A stretch of DNA of 64,000 nt, taken from positions 1-64,000 of the forward strand of contig NZ_JABXKL010000058.1 in assembly GCF_017114995.1 (NCBI RefSeq), in the 5' to 3' direction. The DNA is from Nostoc sp. NMS9. Lineage in GTDB: Bacteria; Cyanobacteriota; Cyanobacteriia; Cyanobacteriales; Nostocaceae. Under the pieces are notes generated by a model. That model did no database searches and was not told the DNA's origin. It saw only the letters and a program-made list of their open reading frames with translations. Below, piece by piece: positions 36,308-45,867 of the stretch. Both the position numbers and the translations under genes were made by a program. The number at the start of each line of letters is the position of its first letter. Within the stretch, counting starts at the first letter, position 1.

Positions 36308-37701
36308 ATCAAACTCCTTCAAATTAATTTCCGGTTCAATACCCTATCAAATCAAAATCAAGTGTCAAACTAGCGATTAAAAATAACCTTTTATAAGCAC
36401 AGTAAACTTGCATAAAAAAGGTATTTATTAAACAAATGTTTGCACAAAATTCTTCAGAATATAGAGCAAATTAAAGGCAAAATTTTAAATATATAGAGGG
36501 TGTTAAATTGTTGCTAATTTACCCTCAAAAATAATTATTTGCTAGTTAAAAACACTACATTCAATGTAAGTTTGTATAAATAAATATTCAGCGGCTTTAG
36601 TAGAAGGAAATGGTTAATAGCTACTATGAATCATGCCTAAATTACCATTTTTAGTCTCTCATTCCCTTTTAAAAAGCCATGTTTAATTTTACCTACTTAC
36701 TTATTTGGCATGGCAAGTTCATCTGAATTATAAAAATTACTTTCTTTAATGTAGATATGCAGCAGTTTGCCACAAACTACCGCTAAGTGCGAAGTAAAGA
36801 AAGTCAGAATTTCACAAATCTTTTAGGACTGCTATGGTTAATAGCTAGTTAAATTTTGCCAATGAAATCAACAATATAATATAATGTTAAGGTTAAGCTT
36901 AAGTTATAATTAGATTATAGAATGATTAAAAAGCTTAAATATATTTTGGTAATTTAGAGGTGTTTGAAAGGTGGTTTCTATGGCAATTTTATTCCTTTAG
37001 TAGAGAAAAATCAACACCTTTCACTTAATATATGGTTTTGCTTATTGAGCTTTTTTTAGAGGTTTTAATCAAGTTTACTAATTACTTGACAAAAAACACA
37101 CTATCTGAATATTTTTGAATCGAGAGTTTGTGACTATATTCTGTCAAAATCGTGGATTTTTCACTGTTTTTTGTGTTTTTCACGACATCAAAACAAATAA
37201 ATAGTGGTTTATGCTACCTAACGAAATCATTAATTGTGCCATTCACGTTATTGACTCACTGCTAGTACGGTTTTTGTGGTGTAGGTAAAAACAGGCTTTC
37301 TGAGTCCTTTTCAAATAGGGCTATACCAACCAGGCATTTTTGTACTAGTGTTTAAGCTAACAAATTATACCAGTCTTAGATAAAAATGCGCTCAACATAT
37401 TAGGTTAATGCGTAGCAACATCTTGTAGGTTAAGGAGTAAAAACCAACACATACAAGATGTTGGAATCTTTGATTTCGTCCTTCAAACGCCATTTGCTTC
37501 TTCCTTTGAGTCAAAGGAGACGCTGGGCGTAGCTTGCTTAAACGCAGAAAAGCCGAAAAACACTTTTACATCTTTGGTTTTCAAACCTAGATGTGTAGCA
37601 ATCATTTTTCAAATTGGTATTAGTCATGAGTAGCAGCCATCACAAAATCCGTTAGAACTAGCTAGGATTCCGTCTCCATTAAACTTTTTTGAGGTATTCA
37701 C
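36308..37701. other. Long gene-poor intergenic region (1.4 kb)
   Basis: Very AT-rich. No coding frame stands out on either strand. Features seen: overlapping CTTAA units at 36884-36903 (possible PhoB-like site, weak), an ACATCTTGTAGGTT...ACATACAAGATGTT inverted pair at about 37418-37466, and a palindromic-repeat fragment at 37518-37545. It must contain the promoters of the divergent PstS and GloVer genes. Confidence 0.5.
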
Positions 37702-38892
37702 ATGAACAAGATTAATCTGTACAAACAACACCAGACCAAAAATAAGGTATTGATTTTTACTTCTTTGACTGTTTTGGCTTCTTCATTAGTACTACCCTTC
37801 CAACAAGCCTTTGCTGCTACATTGACTACTGTTGTAAATTTCAACGGCACCAACGGAGCTACACCAAGAGCTGGTGTACTTAAAGGCAACGGTACTGATG
37901 GCAATCTTTATGGAACTACTTCTGCTGGTGGCACTTCTGGCAAAGGAACTGCATTCAAGTTAACTCCTACTGCTTTCACTACTCTGACCACACTGATAAA
38001 CTTTACCGGAACCTCTGGAATCAACAAAGGGACTAATCCAGTCGCTAGATTATTCCAAGCAGCGGATGGCAATTTATATGGGGCAACCTTTACAGGTGGT
38101 ACAAGTGACCTCGGCAGTGTGTTTAAGTTGGCGAAAACAGCTTTTACAACCCTGACAACTCTTGCAAATTTCACAGGCACTAATGGGGCTAACCCAGCAG
38201 GTCGACTGATTACAGGTACTGATGGCAATTTGTGGGGGACAAGCTCTACAGGTGGGGACAATAATAAAGGAACTATATTCAAGGTTTCGCCTACCACCGG
38301 GGCACTCACCACCATCAGAAGCTTCAGCGGTACTAATGGAGCAACTCCATTAGCAAGATTGCAACTGGCTAACGATGGAAACTACTACGGCAGTGCCTCT
38401 GCTGGTGGAGCAAGTGCTAAAGGAGTTGTATTCAAGTTAACTCCCGCAGGAATACTGACTTCATATAGCTTTAGTGGCGCCAATGGGGCAAATCCACAGT
38501 CTGGATTAATTGAATTTGATGGGTTCCTCTATGGCACCGCTAAACTGGGTGGAGCCAACAATAAAGGAGCTATATTCAAGGTTCCGGTCGGTGGTGGTAC
38601 ACCCGTTTTAGTTGCTAGTTTTAATGGCACCAATGGGGCCAACCCAACGGCTGCACTCATAAAAGCAAGCAATGGTAACTTCTATGGCACAGCTTCTGCT
38701 GGTGGAGCAAATAACAAAGGAGTTATCTATCAGCTGACTGGAGCAACCATCACCGGCTTAATTAGTTTTGATGGTACTAATGGGGCAACACCAGAGTCCA
38801 CGCTAATTCAGCTCTCAAATGGTGCCTTTTACGGTACTGCCTCTTTTGGCGGTAGTTCTAATCTAGGAACTGTATTTAAGTTTGTAATCTAG
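37702..38892 (+). CDS. Secreted GloVer-type tandem repeat protein
   Basis: A 396-residue exported protein. A signal peptide (residues 1-38, ends QQAFA) is followed by about eight repeats of 43-46 residues of the form FNGTNGANPxAxLIxxxDGNxYGTxSxGGxNNKGxIFK. This is the repeat found in the GloVer (Gloeobacter/Verrucomicrobia) family, which probably folds as a beta-propeller or beta-solenoid. There is no anchor or enzyme motif. It lies directly upstream of the T4SS-like cluster but is separated by a terminator-like hairpin and a 560-base gap. Confidence 0.85.
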   Translation: MNKINLYKQHQTKNKVLIFTSLTVLASSLVLPFQQAFAATLTTVVNFNGTNGATPRAGVLKGNGTDGNLYGTTSAGGTSGKGTAFKLTPTAFTTLTTLINFTGTSGINKGTNPVARLFQAADGNLYGATFTGGTSDLGSVFKLAKTAFTTLTTLANFTGTNGANPAGRLITGTDGNLWGTSSTGGDNNKGTIFKVSPTTGALTTIRSFSGTNGATPLARLQLANDGNYYGSASAGGASAKGVVFKLTPAGILTSYSFSGANGANPQSGLIEFDGFLYGTAKLGGANNKGAIFKVPVGGGTPVLVASFNGTNGANPTAALIKASNGNFYGTASAGGANNKGVIYQLTGATITGLISFDGTNGATPESTLIQLSNGAFYGTASFGGSSNLGTVFKFVI

Positions 38893-39455
38893 TTCCAAAT
38901 CTAACCGGCGTGTAGAAAATGGTAAAACGTACATTTGAACGTCTACCATTTTTCTACAATCGATCTAAACTTTTCAAGACAGGTATTTGAATTTCGGTGA
39001 CTCAATACTGTTTCATATCATGTTCGCTCCGAAGAACCCTAAAGAGCGAAAACTATCCTTGGTCTGCCCTAAGAGCAAGCCTATGGTGTACATACAAGTC
39101 TGAAATTTTATAGCAGTTCGCTCAGATACCTGTGAGGTAGAGAAAGTCAAGGCTTTGAAGTTGGTTTACCCTGGCTATCTGTATGAGAAGATTGAGAAAA
39201 TTCTCAAAGTCGAGAGGAATCTACCAGTTCAATCTCGATATTTGCAATACCACTTCTCAAATCAGAGAAATTTATTTTTAGATAAATCTTAATATCATGT
39301 TAACTTAACTTCAAAATACTGATGTAGAATATATAACTTTACTACAGGTTTATAATTTGATTAATAATGTAATGATGTTAAAGCATGTTGAATTGTAGCA
39401 GTTGTAAAATTCGATACCAAGGATGAATTATAGTACACCATAGGAAAATTAGCAA
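38893..39455. other. Intergenic region before the T4SS-like cluster
   Basis: The 563 bases start with a terminator hairpin at 38912-38957; the rest has no coding frame. It is the expected location of the promoter for the nine-gene cluster, but no clear promoter consensus is visible. Confidence 0.5.
38912..38957 (+). terminator. Hairpin ending the GloVer-repeat gene
   Basis: GTAGAAAATGGTA pairs with TACCATTTTTCTAC around a 19-base loop. A second short stem ACGT/ACGT can extend it. Confidence 0.6.
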
Positions 39456-40067
39456 ATGTTTAGACAAAGTTCTCACAAGAGAAACTTTTTCAAAGCTTTA
39501 ACTGGTAGTGCGGCGAAAGAATCTCACAAGTTAAGACGGGCATTTAAATCCTGTCTGAGTATTCTGCTTGAATCTGTACCTTTTTTGATTGCTTGTGCTG
39601 TATTGGTTAGCGTTATCAGCCTCAAAAGTCCTATCTTGCTCTTTTGTTTACTAGTTGGTAGTTTAATTGCAGTCATCACCCAGCAAATTGGGCAGCAAGT
39701 GAATTTACCAAGGCGATCGCTAATACTATTACAAATTTTAGCAGCAGCGATCGTTCTGAGTTTATATTGGTTAGACTGGTTTGCAGCCCCCGCACAAGCA
39801 CAGTTTTTTGGGGAAGCTGAAAAGTTTTTCAAAAAAACCTTAACAGCAAACAATGCTGGTGCTGCCGACACACCAGTAAGCTTGATATTTAATGTGTTAA
39901 GGGCAATTTACTTACTTTATATTGCAATCTCCCTAGTTGGTGTGATTAATGCAGTGCGTAAAGATGAAGATTGGCAAAGCATTGCCAGAACTCCCCTATT
40001 AGTGGTTGTTGCTGTTACCATTGCTGATGTACTCACACGCTTTGTAATTGGCGATAGTAGTAAATAA
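39456..40067 (+). CDS. VirB2/TrbC-like pilin precursor
   Basis: A 203-residue protein, first of the T4SS-like cluster. Residues 38-110 are hydrophobic with three helices. An AxA signal-peptidase site follows (APAQAQ, cleavage after Ala115). The last 88 residues hold two membrane helices (about 145-166 and 178-198) separated by a short charged loop RKDEDW. Late cleavage leaving a two-helix mature product is the layout of VirB2/TrbC pilins, although the leader is unusually long. Role inferred from structure and position. Confidence 0.65.
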   Translation: MFRQSSHKRNFFKALTGSAAKESHKLRRAFKSCLSILLESVPFLIACAVLVSVISLKSPILLFCLLVGSLIAVITQQIGQQVNLPRRSLILLQILAAAIVLSLYWLDWFAAPAQAQFFGEAEKFFKKTLTANNAGAADTPVSLIFNVLRAIYLLYIAISLVGVINAVRKDEDWQSIARTPLLVVVAVTIADVLTRFVIGDSSK

Positions 40068-40081
40068 TTTAGATATTTCAA

Positions 40082-40453
40082 ATGTCTCAAGAGCGGGAAC
40101 AAGAATTTCGTCCAGTCAATCAGGTTCTGGGAAGTCAACCTTCATTAGGACCAATCCCTGCCGATCAAATTCTTCCTTGGACGGTAATAGCCTTAGCCTC
40201 CTACTTTATTATCAATGGAATTTTTGGAGGTCTTTTTGAAGAAGAGTTTCAAAAATGGTTGTGGACAGTACTAATGACTGGTTGGGGAATAGGAACTTGG
40301 TGGATTTTAACTGGTGGTAGGAGTTGGAGTTTTTTAAGTAAATTTATTGGCGTTCCCGCTTGGACAAGAGGCTTTGCTCGTTATCAAAGCTTACTGGAAG
40401 TTAACCATGAAGCAAAAAATCGGAAAACAAAGCGTCGGCATCGCCGGAAATGA
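40082..40453 (+). CDS. VirB3-like membrane protein
   Basis: A 123-residue protein with a soluble N-terminus, two closely spaced membrane helices (about 31-50 and 58-77) and a basic tail (KNRKTKRRHRRK). Size, topology and place between the pilin and the VirB4 ATPase fit VirB3/TrbD/TraL. It lies 14 bases after the pilin gene and overlaps the ATPase gene by 47 bases. Confidence 0.6.
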   Translation: MSQEREQEFRPVNQVLGSQPSLGPIPADQILPWTVIALASYFIINGIFGGLFEEEFQKWLWTVLMTGWGIGTWWILTGGRSWSFLSKFIGVPAWTRGFARYQSLLEVNHEAKNRKTKRRHRRK

Positions 40454-43154
40454 AAGTAGATTAACACCATTTGAAGATGCCTTACACTTGGCGACAATGC
40501 TGCGTGTTGCAATGAATGGACGTGATATTGGCGCTTACCTGTTGACAAAAGGTACTCAAAAAGATCGGTTCTGCTTTGTTTTTGGTTTTGATTGTAAGGG
40601 AATTCATACTACCTTAAGACCTGAACAAATTGATACACTTTTTAATAACATTGAAGCCGGATTAAAAGACATTCCTAGCGGTGAAAGGATGACGCTACAC
40701 TTGGGTTCTTTTAGTTCAGACAAAGAGCGCCAGAAAGAGTTAGCAACATTAATCAGAAATACATCATCGCGAGACATCAAATATTTGTTGATGGCGGAGA
40801 GAGCCAGAATTAAAGAACTGACTATTTCTGGGATTCGTAAACCTAAATTTTTGCGGATTTATGTAACTTACACCATTGAATCTAACTCGCAACACGCAGA
40901 TGATTGGATAGAAAAACTTTTAGTAAAAGCAGAATCCTGGTGGTTGAAATTTAAAGGCGATCTTTTAGAAGTAGAAAATCAACGTATTGAAACCTTGATT
41001 ACAAATGCTTACAATCAGGGTTTTCTCCGCTGGGAACAAATCTTATCTAACAAAATGGGATTGGATGTCAAACCTTTGACTGCTGATGAACTATGGGGGG
41101 AAATCTGGAAAAGGTTTAATGATACGCAGGCAATAGATATTCCCCAGTTAATGACTTTAGATGAAGAAGGATTACACGAACAAGTTAATTCAGATTTAGC
41201 AAGTACTAAATTACTTCTAGACAATATCCACGGCACAACTTTGCTGATGGAATCTAGTGTACCTTGTGCCGATCGCCGCTGGGTTAATGTTAACAATCGT
41301 TATATTGGCGCACTGTCATTTCTGGAAAAACCTGGCGGTTGGACTAGTAAATCAGCTCAACTGCGCTATTTATGGGAACTGTTGGCCAGAGAAACAGTAG
41401 TAGATACAGAAATTTTTTGTGAGTTGACTGCTGCAAATCCAGCATTGGTAAAAACTACCCTGCAACGAGTGCTGAAGCAGTCAAACATGACAACGATTAT
41501 GGCTCAAGAAAAAAGTAAAACTATTGATGTCAACGCTCAATTAAAGTTGAAGAAGTCGGTAGCAGCACAAGAGCAGTTATTTGAAGGTGCAGTTCCGATT
41601 TATACGAGTGTCGCTATTTTAGTACATCGTCCAACTTTAGAAAAATTAGATGAGGCGACAAGATATATTGAAAACTGTTTTCAACGTCCAGCCAGAGTAA
41701 TTAGGGAAACTGAATATGCCTGGAAAATTTGGCTGCAAACTCTACCAATAGTTTGGGAGGGTTTATTAGCAACGCCCTTCAACCGTCGCCAGCTATATTT
41801 AACCAGTGAAGTTCCGGGATTAATGCCTCTAGTTTTAAGTAAAAAAGGTGACAAACAAGGCTTTGAGTTGATTGCTGAAGAAGGCGGAACACCCATACAT
41901 TTAGATTTATTTAATCAGCACAAAAATTTAGCTTTGTTTGCTACAACTCGTGCTGGTAAATCGGTGTTGGTATCAGGGATTTTAACTCAGGCTTTAGCGC
42001 ATGGGATTCCGGTTGTAGCGTTAGATTTCCCTAAACCTGATGGGACATCTACTTTCACTGACTACACAGAGTTTATGGAGGGTAATGGAGCCTATTTTGA
42101 TATTTCCAAACAATCGAATAACTTATTTGAACAGCCAGATTTACGATCGCTAGAAGCAGAACAACAGCGCGATCGCTTTAACGATTATACCGCCTTCCTC
42201 GAATCAGCGTTAATGACAATGGTTTTAGGATCGTCGACTGAAAGTCAAATTTTATCGCAAACTGTGCGATCGCTGCTCAACCTGGCTTTAGAAGCCTTCT
42301 TTAGAGATGAGGGCATCAAAGAGCGATATCGCCAGGCGATGGAGGGAGGATTTGGCACTCTTGCTTGGCAGAAAACCCCTACTTTAAAAGATTTTCTCTT
42401 TTTCTGCTCGCCAGAACACTTGCAGCTAAGTTCTTTAACTGGCAGAGTAGAAGATGCTCTCAGTCAAATTCAATTGCGCTTACGCTTTTGGCTTTCTAGT
42501 CGCGTCGGACAAGCCATTTCTGCACCATCCAGCTTTCCTACTGATGCACAACTTTTAGTTTTTGCTCTCAGAAACCTATCAGATAGTGAAGATGCAGCCG
42601 TACTATCCTTGAGTGCCTATTCAGCAGCACTCCGACGCGCATTAAGTAGTCCCGCTTCTATATTCTTTATCGACGAAGCACCAATTTTATTTGAGTTCGA
42701 GCAAATTTCCGACTTAGTTGGTAGAATTTGTGCGAACGGCGCTAAAGCCGGTATTAGAGTCATCTTATCAGGACAAGATCCTGACACCATTGCTAAATCT
42801 AAAGCTGCATCAAAAATATTGCAAAACCTGACAACACGATTGATTGGACGTATTCAGCCAGTTGCAGTAGATAGTTTTGCAGACATCTTGAAATATCCCC
42901 GTCAAGTTATTTCTCGTAATGCTTCAGAAAGCTTTTTTCCCCGCAAAGAAGGCGTTTATAGCCAATGGCTATTAGATGATAACGGTATTTATACATTTTG
43001 TCGTTACTATCCAGGTTACGAACAATTGGCAGCAGTTGCTAATAACCCTTATGAACAAACTGCACGTAGCCAAATGATGCAACTTCACAGCGATAAATAT
43101 GAAGCAATTTCTGCGTTTGCGCGTCAATTAGTGGCTACTCTACGTAGTAGTTAA
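40407..43154 (+). CDS. VirB4-family type IV secretion ATPase
   Basis: A 915-residue ATPase of the VirB4/TraC/CagE family, which powers pilus assembly and substrate transfer on the inner face of the plasma membrane. Walker A is ATTRAGKSVL (about residue 511). Walker B is SIFFIDEAPILF (about 750). A sensor-like LSGQDPDTIAKS follows. ATG 40407 is chosen because GGAAG lies upstream and MKQKIGKQSVG continues into the conserved domain. The large N-terminal domain (1-480) is divergent. It is the clearest marker of the cluster as a type IV machine. Confidence 0.88.
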   Translation: MKQKIGKQSVGIAGNESRLTPFEDALHLATMLRVAMNGRDIGAYLLTKGTQKDRFCFVFGFDCKGIHTTLRPEQIDTLFNNIEAGLKDIPSGERMTLHLGSFSSDKERQKELATLIRNTSSRDIKYLLMAERARIKELTISGIRKPKFLRIYVTYTIESNSQHADDWIEKLLVKAESWWLKFKGDLLEVENQRIETLITNAYNQGFLRWEQILSNKMGLDVKPLTADELWGEIWKRFNDTQAIDIPQLMTLDEEGLHEQVNSDLASTKLLLDNIHGTTLLMESSVPCADRRWVNVNNRYIGALSFLEKPGGWTSKSAQLRYLWELLARETVVDTEIFCELTAANPALVKTTLQRVLKQSNMTTIMAQEKSKTIDVNAQLKLKKSVAAQEQLFEGAVPIYTSVAILVHRPTLEKLDEATRYIENCFQRPARVIRETEYAWKIWLQTLPIVWEGLLATPFNRRQLYLTSEVPGLMPLVLSKKGDKQGFELIAEEGGTPIHLDLFNQHKNLALFATTRAGKSVLVSGILTQALAHGIPVVALDFPKPDGTSTFTDYTEFMEGNGAYFDISKQSNNLFEQPDLRSLEAEQQRDRFNDYTAFLESALMTMVLGSSTESQILSQTVRSLLNLALEAFFRDEGIKERYRQAMEGGFGTLAWQKTPTLKDFLFFCSPEHLQLSSLTGRVEDALSQIQLRLRFWLSSRVGQAISAPSSFPTDAQLLVFALRNLSDSEDAAVLSLSAYSAALRRALSSPASIFFIDEAPILFEFEQISDLVGRICANGAKAGIRVILSGQDPDTIAKSKAASKILQNLTTRLIGRIQPVAVDSFADILKYPRQVISRNASESFFPRKEGVYSQWLLDDNGIYTFCRYYPGYEQLAAVANNPYEQTARSQMMQLHSDKYEAISAFARQLVATLRSS

Positions 43155-43421
43155 TTGAATTATGTAAATAGTTAATGGTGAATCAAACAAATTTGGATTT
43201 TAGATTTCTGATAGTGTAGTATTAGCAAGTTACCAACGTCTTTTAGATTTACTGCACCCATTCTTGGGTTGTAGCTTAGGAATTTTAGATTTTAGAATAG
43301 CGTCGAGGGTTGAACCGAAAAACTAATTTTATTATCCAAAATCAAAAATTGGCACGGTTCAAAAGCTAAATTTTTACCTCACTATATAATAATGTAGTCT
43401 ACCTTTTTCAGGCACAGATGT

Positions 43422-44327
43422 ATGCGAAAAACTACCATTTTTACTTTTACCTTGCTATCATCCCTGGCAATACTACCAGCGATCGCACAAGTTAACACGG
43501 CTGGATTAGGTCAGGTTTGGACTGACTTTCAAGCATATTCCACAGATTTGCAAGATTACTTTCAACATAATAATTTGAAGAATACCTTAAACCCTTTAGA
43601 ACAAGGTCAGAGTCAAATTGCTATTGAGAGTGCCAAGGGAGATTTGAAGATACCTAACCCCGTTGCTGCGGGACAAAAAATTCGTGATGATTCAATTACC
43701 TACTCTTATAATTCAGATGCTAAATCAAGTCGCTTTGAGAATAATGCAGCAGTACGGGGAAATTTACTTAGTAATGAACTTAATCGGATAATTACCCGTG
43801 GAGTTGCGGTAGGTGTTCTCGGTAAAAATGGACAAACTAGGACAAAAATGAAGTTAGAAAATACAGAGAAATCTCTGGAAGATATTGAGGGATTTGCTCA
43901 AGAAACAGAGAGTACCAATGATACACTTCTTAAACAAATTAAAAGCAGCATTAATCTAAATAAAACACCCGATCCAGCAGCAAATGCTATTTCTGGATTA
44001 GCAGAATTGCTAGGTATTAGTCAAGTGCAAATGATGAAAATTCAACAGGAACAAATAAAAATTGTAGCTGAAACATTTGGTCAGACATTACAAAATAATC
44101 AGGTTTTGCAATATTCCAACTTAAATTTGGCAAACATTTCTCAGCAGGCAGAAGAGGCAAATCGCGCTCGCAGAGTAGAAACATCTACAGAAGCAGCGCG
44201 ACTTTTACGAGCGACTTCTCAACTAGATTTGTTTGGCAGAGAGGCGTTGGATAAATGCGGCATGAATTTGCGGTTAAAACCATTGGAAATGAAAATTCGC
44301 GATAAATTGTGCCAAATCATCCCCTAA
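43422..44327 (+). CDS. Secreted helical protein in the VirB5 position
   Basis: A 301-residue exported protein with a signal peptide (residues 1-22, ends PAIAQ) and an almost wholly helical body (NDTLLKQIKSSINL, QMMKIQQEQIKIVAETFGQT). This matches the style of VirB5/TraC-type minor pilins that sit between VirB4 and VirB6, but sequence similarity alone would not show it. Two Cys near the C-terminus (DKCGMNLR, DKLCQIIP) may form a disulfide. Confidence 0.55.
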   Translation: MRKTTIFTFTLLSSLAILPAIAQVNTAGLGQVWTDFQAYSTDLQDYFQHNNLKNTLNPLEQGQSQIAIESAKGDLKIPNPVAAGQKIRDDSITYSYNSDAKSSRFENNAAVRGNLLSNELNRIITRGVAVGVLGKNGQTRTKMKLENTEKSLEDIEGFAQETESTNDTLLKQIKSSINLNKTPDPAANAISGLAELLGISQVQMMKIQQEQIKIVAETFGQTLQNNQVLQYSNLNLANISQQAEEANRARRVETSTEAARLLRATSQLDLFGREALDKCGMNLRLKPLEMKIRDKLCQIIP

Positions 44328-44386
44328 TTCAGCAACGCCGACAGAGAAAAAGTTGGGGAGTAGGATTTTAAAATAAAAAAACTCTA

Positions 44387-44552
44387 AGAGGATGTTTTAA
44401 AAGTCCTCTGGTCAGTAGCAAAACGTTTCAGATCCCCCTAAATCCTCCGATAAATTGGGGGACTTTGATTCCGGTTCCCCTCTTTTTAAGGGGGGTTAGG
44501 GGGGATCAACAAGTGCTTAAAATTACAATAAGCCACTTTTAAAACATTCTCT
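44387..44552. mobile_element. MITE-like element (166 bp)
   Basis: Terminal inverted repeats AGAGGATGTTTTAAAAG and, on the other strand, AGAGAATGTTTTAAAAG (16 of 17 identical). The interior has a second palindrome GATCCCCCTAAATCC / GGGTTAGGGGGGATC. The outer flanks read CTCTA on both sides, compatible with insertion at TA. No transposase. Confidence 0.75.
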
Positions 44553-44620
44553 AAATTTCCATACAATTTTTTAAATCCTTAAACTTCTTACAAACCAACA
44601 GGAAGTCTAAAAAACAGTTT

Positions 44621-44694
44621 GGTAGGGTGCGTTAGCGACAGCGTAACGCACCGAAAGCATCCGGGATGGTGCGTTAGGAACGTAACACACCCTA
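44621..44694. repeat. GGGTGCGTTA-type hairpin repeat
   Basis: GTAGGGTGCGTTA is matched on the opposite strand by GTAGGGTGTGTTACG, enclosing a second TGCGTTA copy. Common cyanobacterial interspersed repeat. The 12-base sequence TCTAAAAAACAG lies on both sides. Confidence 0.75.
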
Positions 44695-44725
44695 CGAAAT
44701 CTAAAAAACAGCCCATAAACTCAAA

Positions 44726-45775
44726 ATGCAACTTGCTATTAAACTAATTTTTGCCCAAGTAGGCATTGATCAGATTCTCGATAATGGTGCCGCAACTTCC
44801 CAAAGCATTGCCCAAGGTTGGGACAAACAATGGCTGGATTTATTACAAAATAACACCAGCAATAACTTGTATGGAGCGCTGACAAATCTGGGTATTTTTT
44901 TTGCTGTAGGAACCCTGTTATTTTTTATGATACAATTCCTCAAAGACTTAATATCCTACGAATATACCCGTCCCATATCAGCTTTAATTTGGCCTTTTAT
45001 TGTGGTAGTACTCTTAAGTAATTCAGGCAATGGAAGTATACTGTCTAATCTGACGCTGGGAGTGCGCAATTTTCTAAACACTGTGAATCAGCAAGTAGTG
45101 GTATCAGCAGATGCAGATAAAATATATCAGCAAGCACTGAATATGAGTGTTGCTGAAGAAGTAGCTGGTTCTTTACTACGTCCTTGTCAATCTCTTACTG
45201 GCGAACAACAAAGTCAATGTTTTGTGAGAGCTGCTGAAAAAGTCAACGTTCTCTGGCAGAAATATAGAGATACTTATGGAAATAAAAACTGGATAAATAG
45301 ACTACAAACTAAGGTAGATAATATTAGATATGGCACTAGCATTGTATCAGAAAGCTCTTTTAATTCTCTGTTAGGTTCTACAGTCCAAACAAGCATTAAA
45401 AACTTTTTAGTCTCCTTACAATATGCCTTTCAGAATTTGATAGAAGCTACTATGTTGTTAATAGCAGTTTTAGGGCCAATTGCTGTAGGTGGATCTTTAC
45501 TACCTGTAGCTGGTAAACCAATTTTTGCATGGCTGACTGGATTTTTATCTATTGGAATCGCCAAAATTTCCTTCAATATTATTGCTGTGCTGACTGCCGC
45601 AGTGATTGTCAATGGCCCAGGTCAAAATGCTAATGTAGATCCAGATTTAATGTGGTTCATAATTTTTCTGGGTATTTTAGCACCAATTTTATCTTTACTT
45701 GTGGCTGCTGCTGGCGGTTTTGCAGTCTTCAGCGCTATCAGCAGTACGGCTTCTTTAGTAAAGGAAAGGATATAG
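44726..45775 (+). CDS. VirB6/TrbL-like polytopic membrane protein
   Basis: A 349-residue protein with about six membrane helices: two early (about 51-71 and 84-98) and four in the C-terminal half (about 232-349, including LIAVLGPIAVGGSLLPVAGKPIFAW and ILSLLVAAAGGFAVFSA). A large middle loop contains two Cys (RPCQS, SQCFV). Fold and position match VirB6/TrbL, the inner-membrane channel component of type IV systems. Confidence 0.68.
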   Translation: MQLAIKLIFAQVGIDQILDNGAATSQSIAQGWDKQWLDLLQNNTSNNLYGALTNLGIFFAVGTLLFFMIQFLKDLISYEYTRPISALIWPFIVVVLLSNSGNGSILSNLTLGVRNFLNTVNQQVVVSADADKIYQQALNMSVAEEVAGSLLRPCQSLTGEQQSQCFVRAAEKVNVLWQKYRDTYGNKNWINRLQTKVDNIRYGTSIVSESSFNSLLGSTVQTSIKNFLVSLQYAFQNLIEATMLLIAVLGPIAVGGSLLPVAGKPIFAWLTGFLSIGIAKISFNIIAVLTAAVIVNGPGQNANVDPDLMWFIIFLGILAPILSLLVAAAGGFAVFSAISSTASLVKERI

Positions 45776-45867
45776 AAAATATAAAATTGTTGTAAGTGTT
45801 GTAAATAGTAAGTATATGCAAAACATCATATATAATAGCTGAAGTTTTTGCACGAGGAGGTGAGAGA

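Larger units (their letters stand above)
44328..44725. other. Repeat-filled gap inside the T4SS-like cluster
   Basis: The 398 bases between the fourth and fifth genes hold a MITE-like repeat (44387-44552) and a GGGTGCGTTA hairpin repeat (44621-44694), flanked by the direct repeat TCTAAAAAACAG. No gene is present. Confidence 0.75.
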
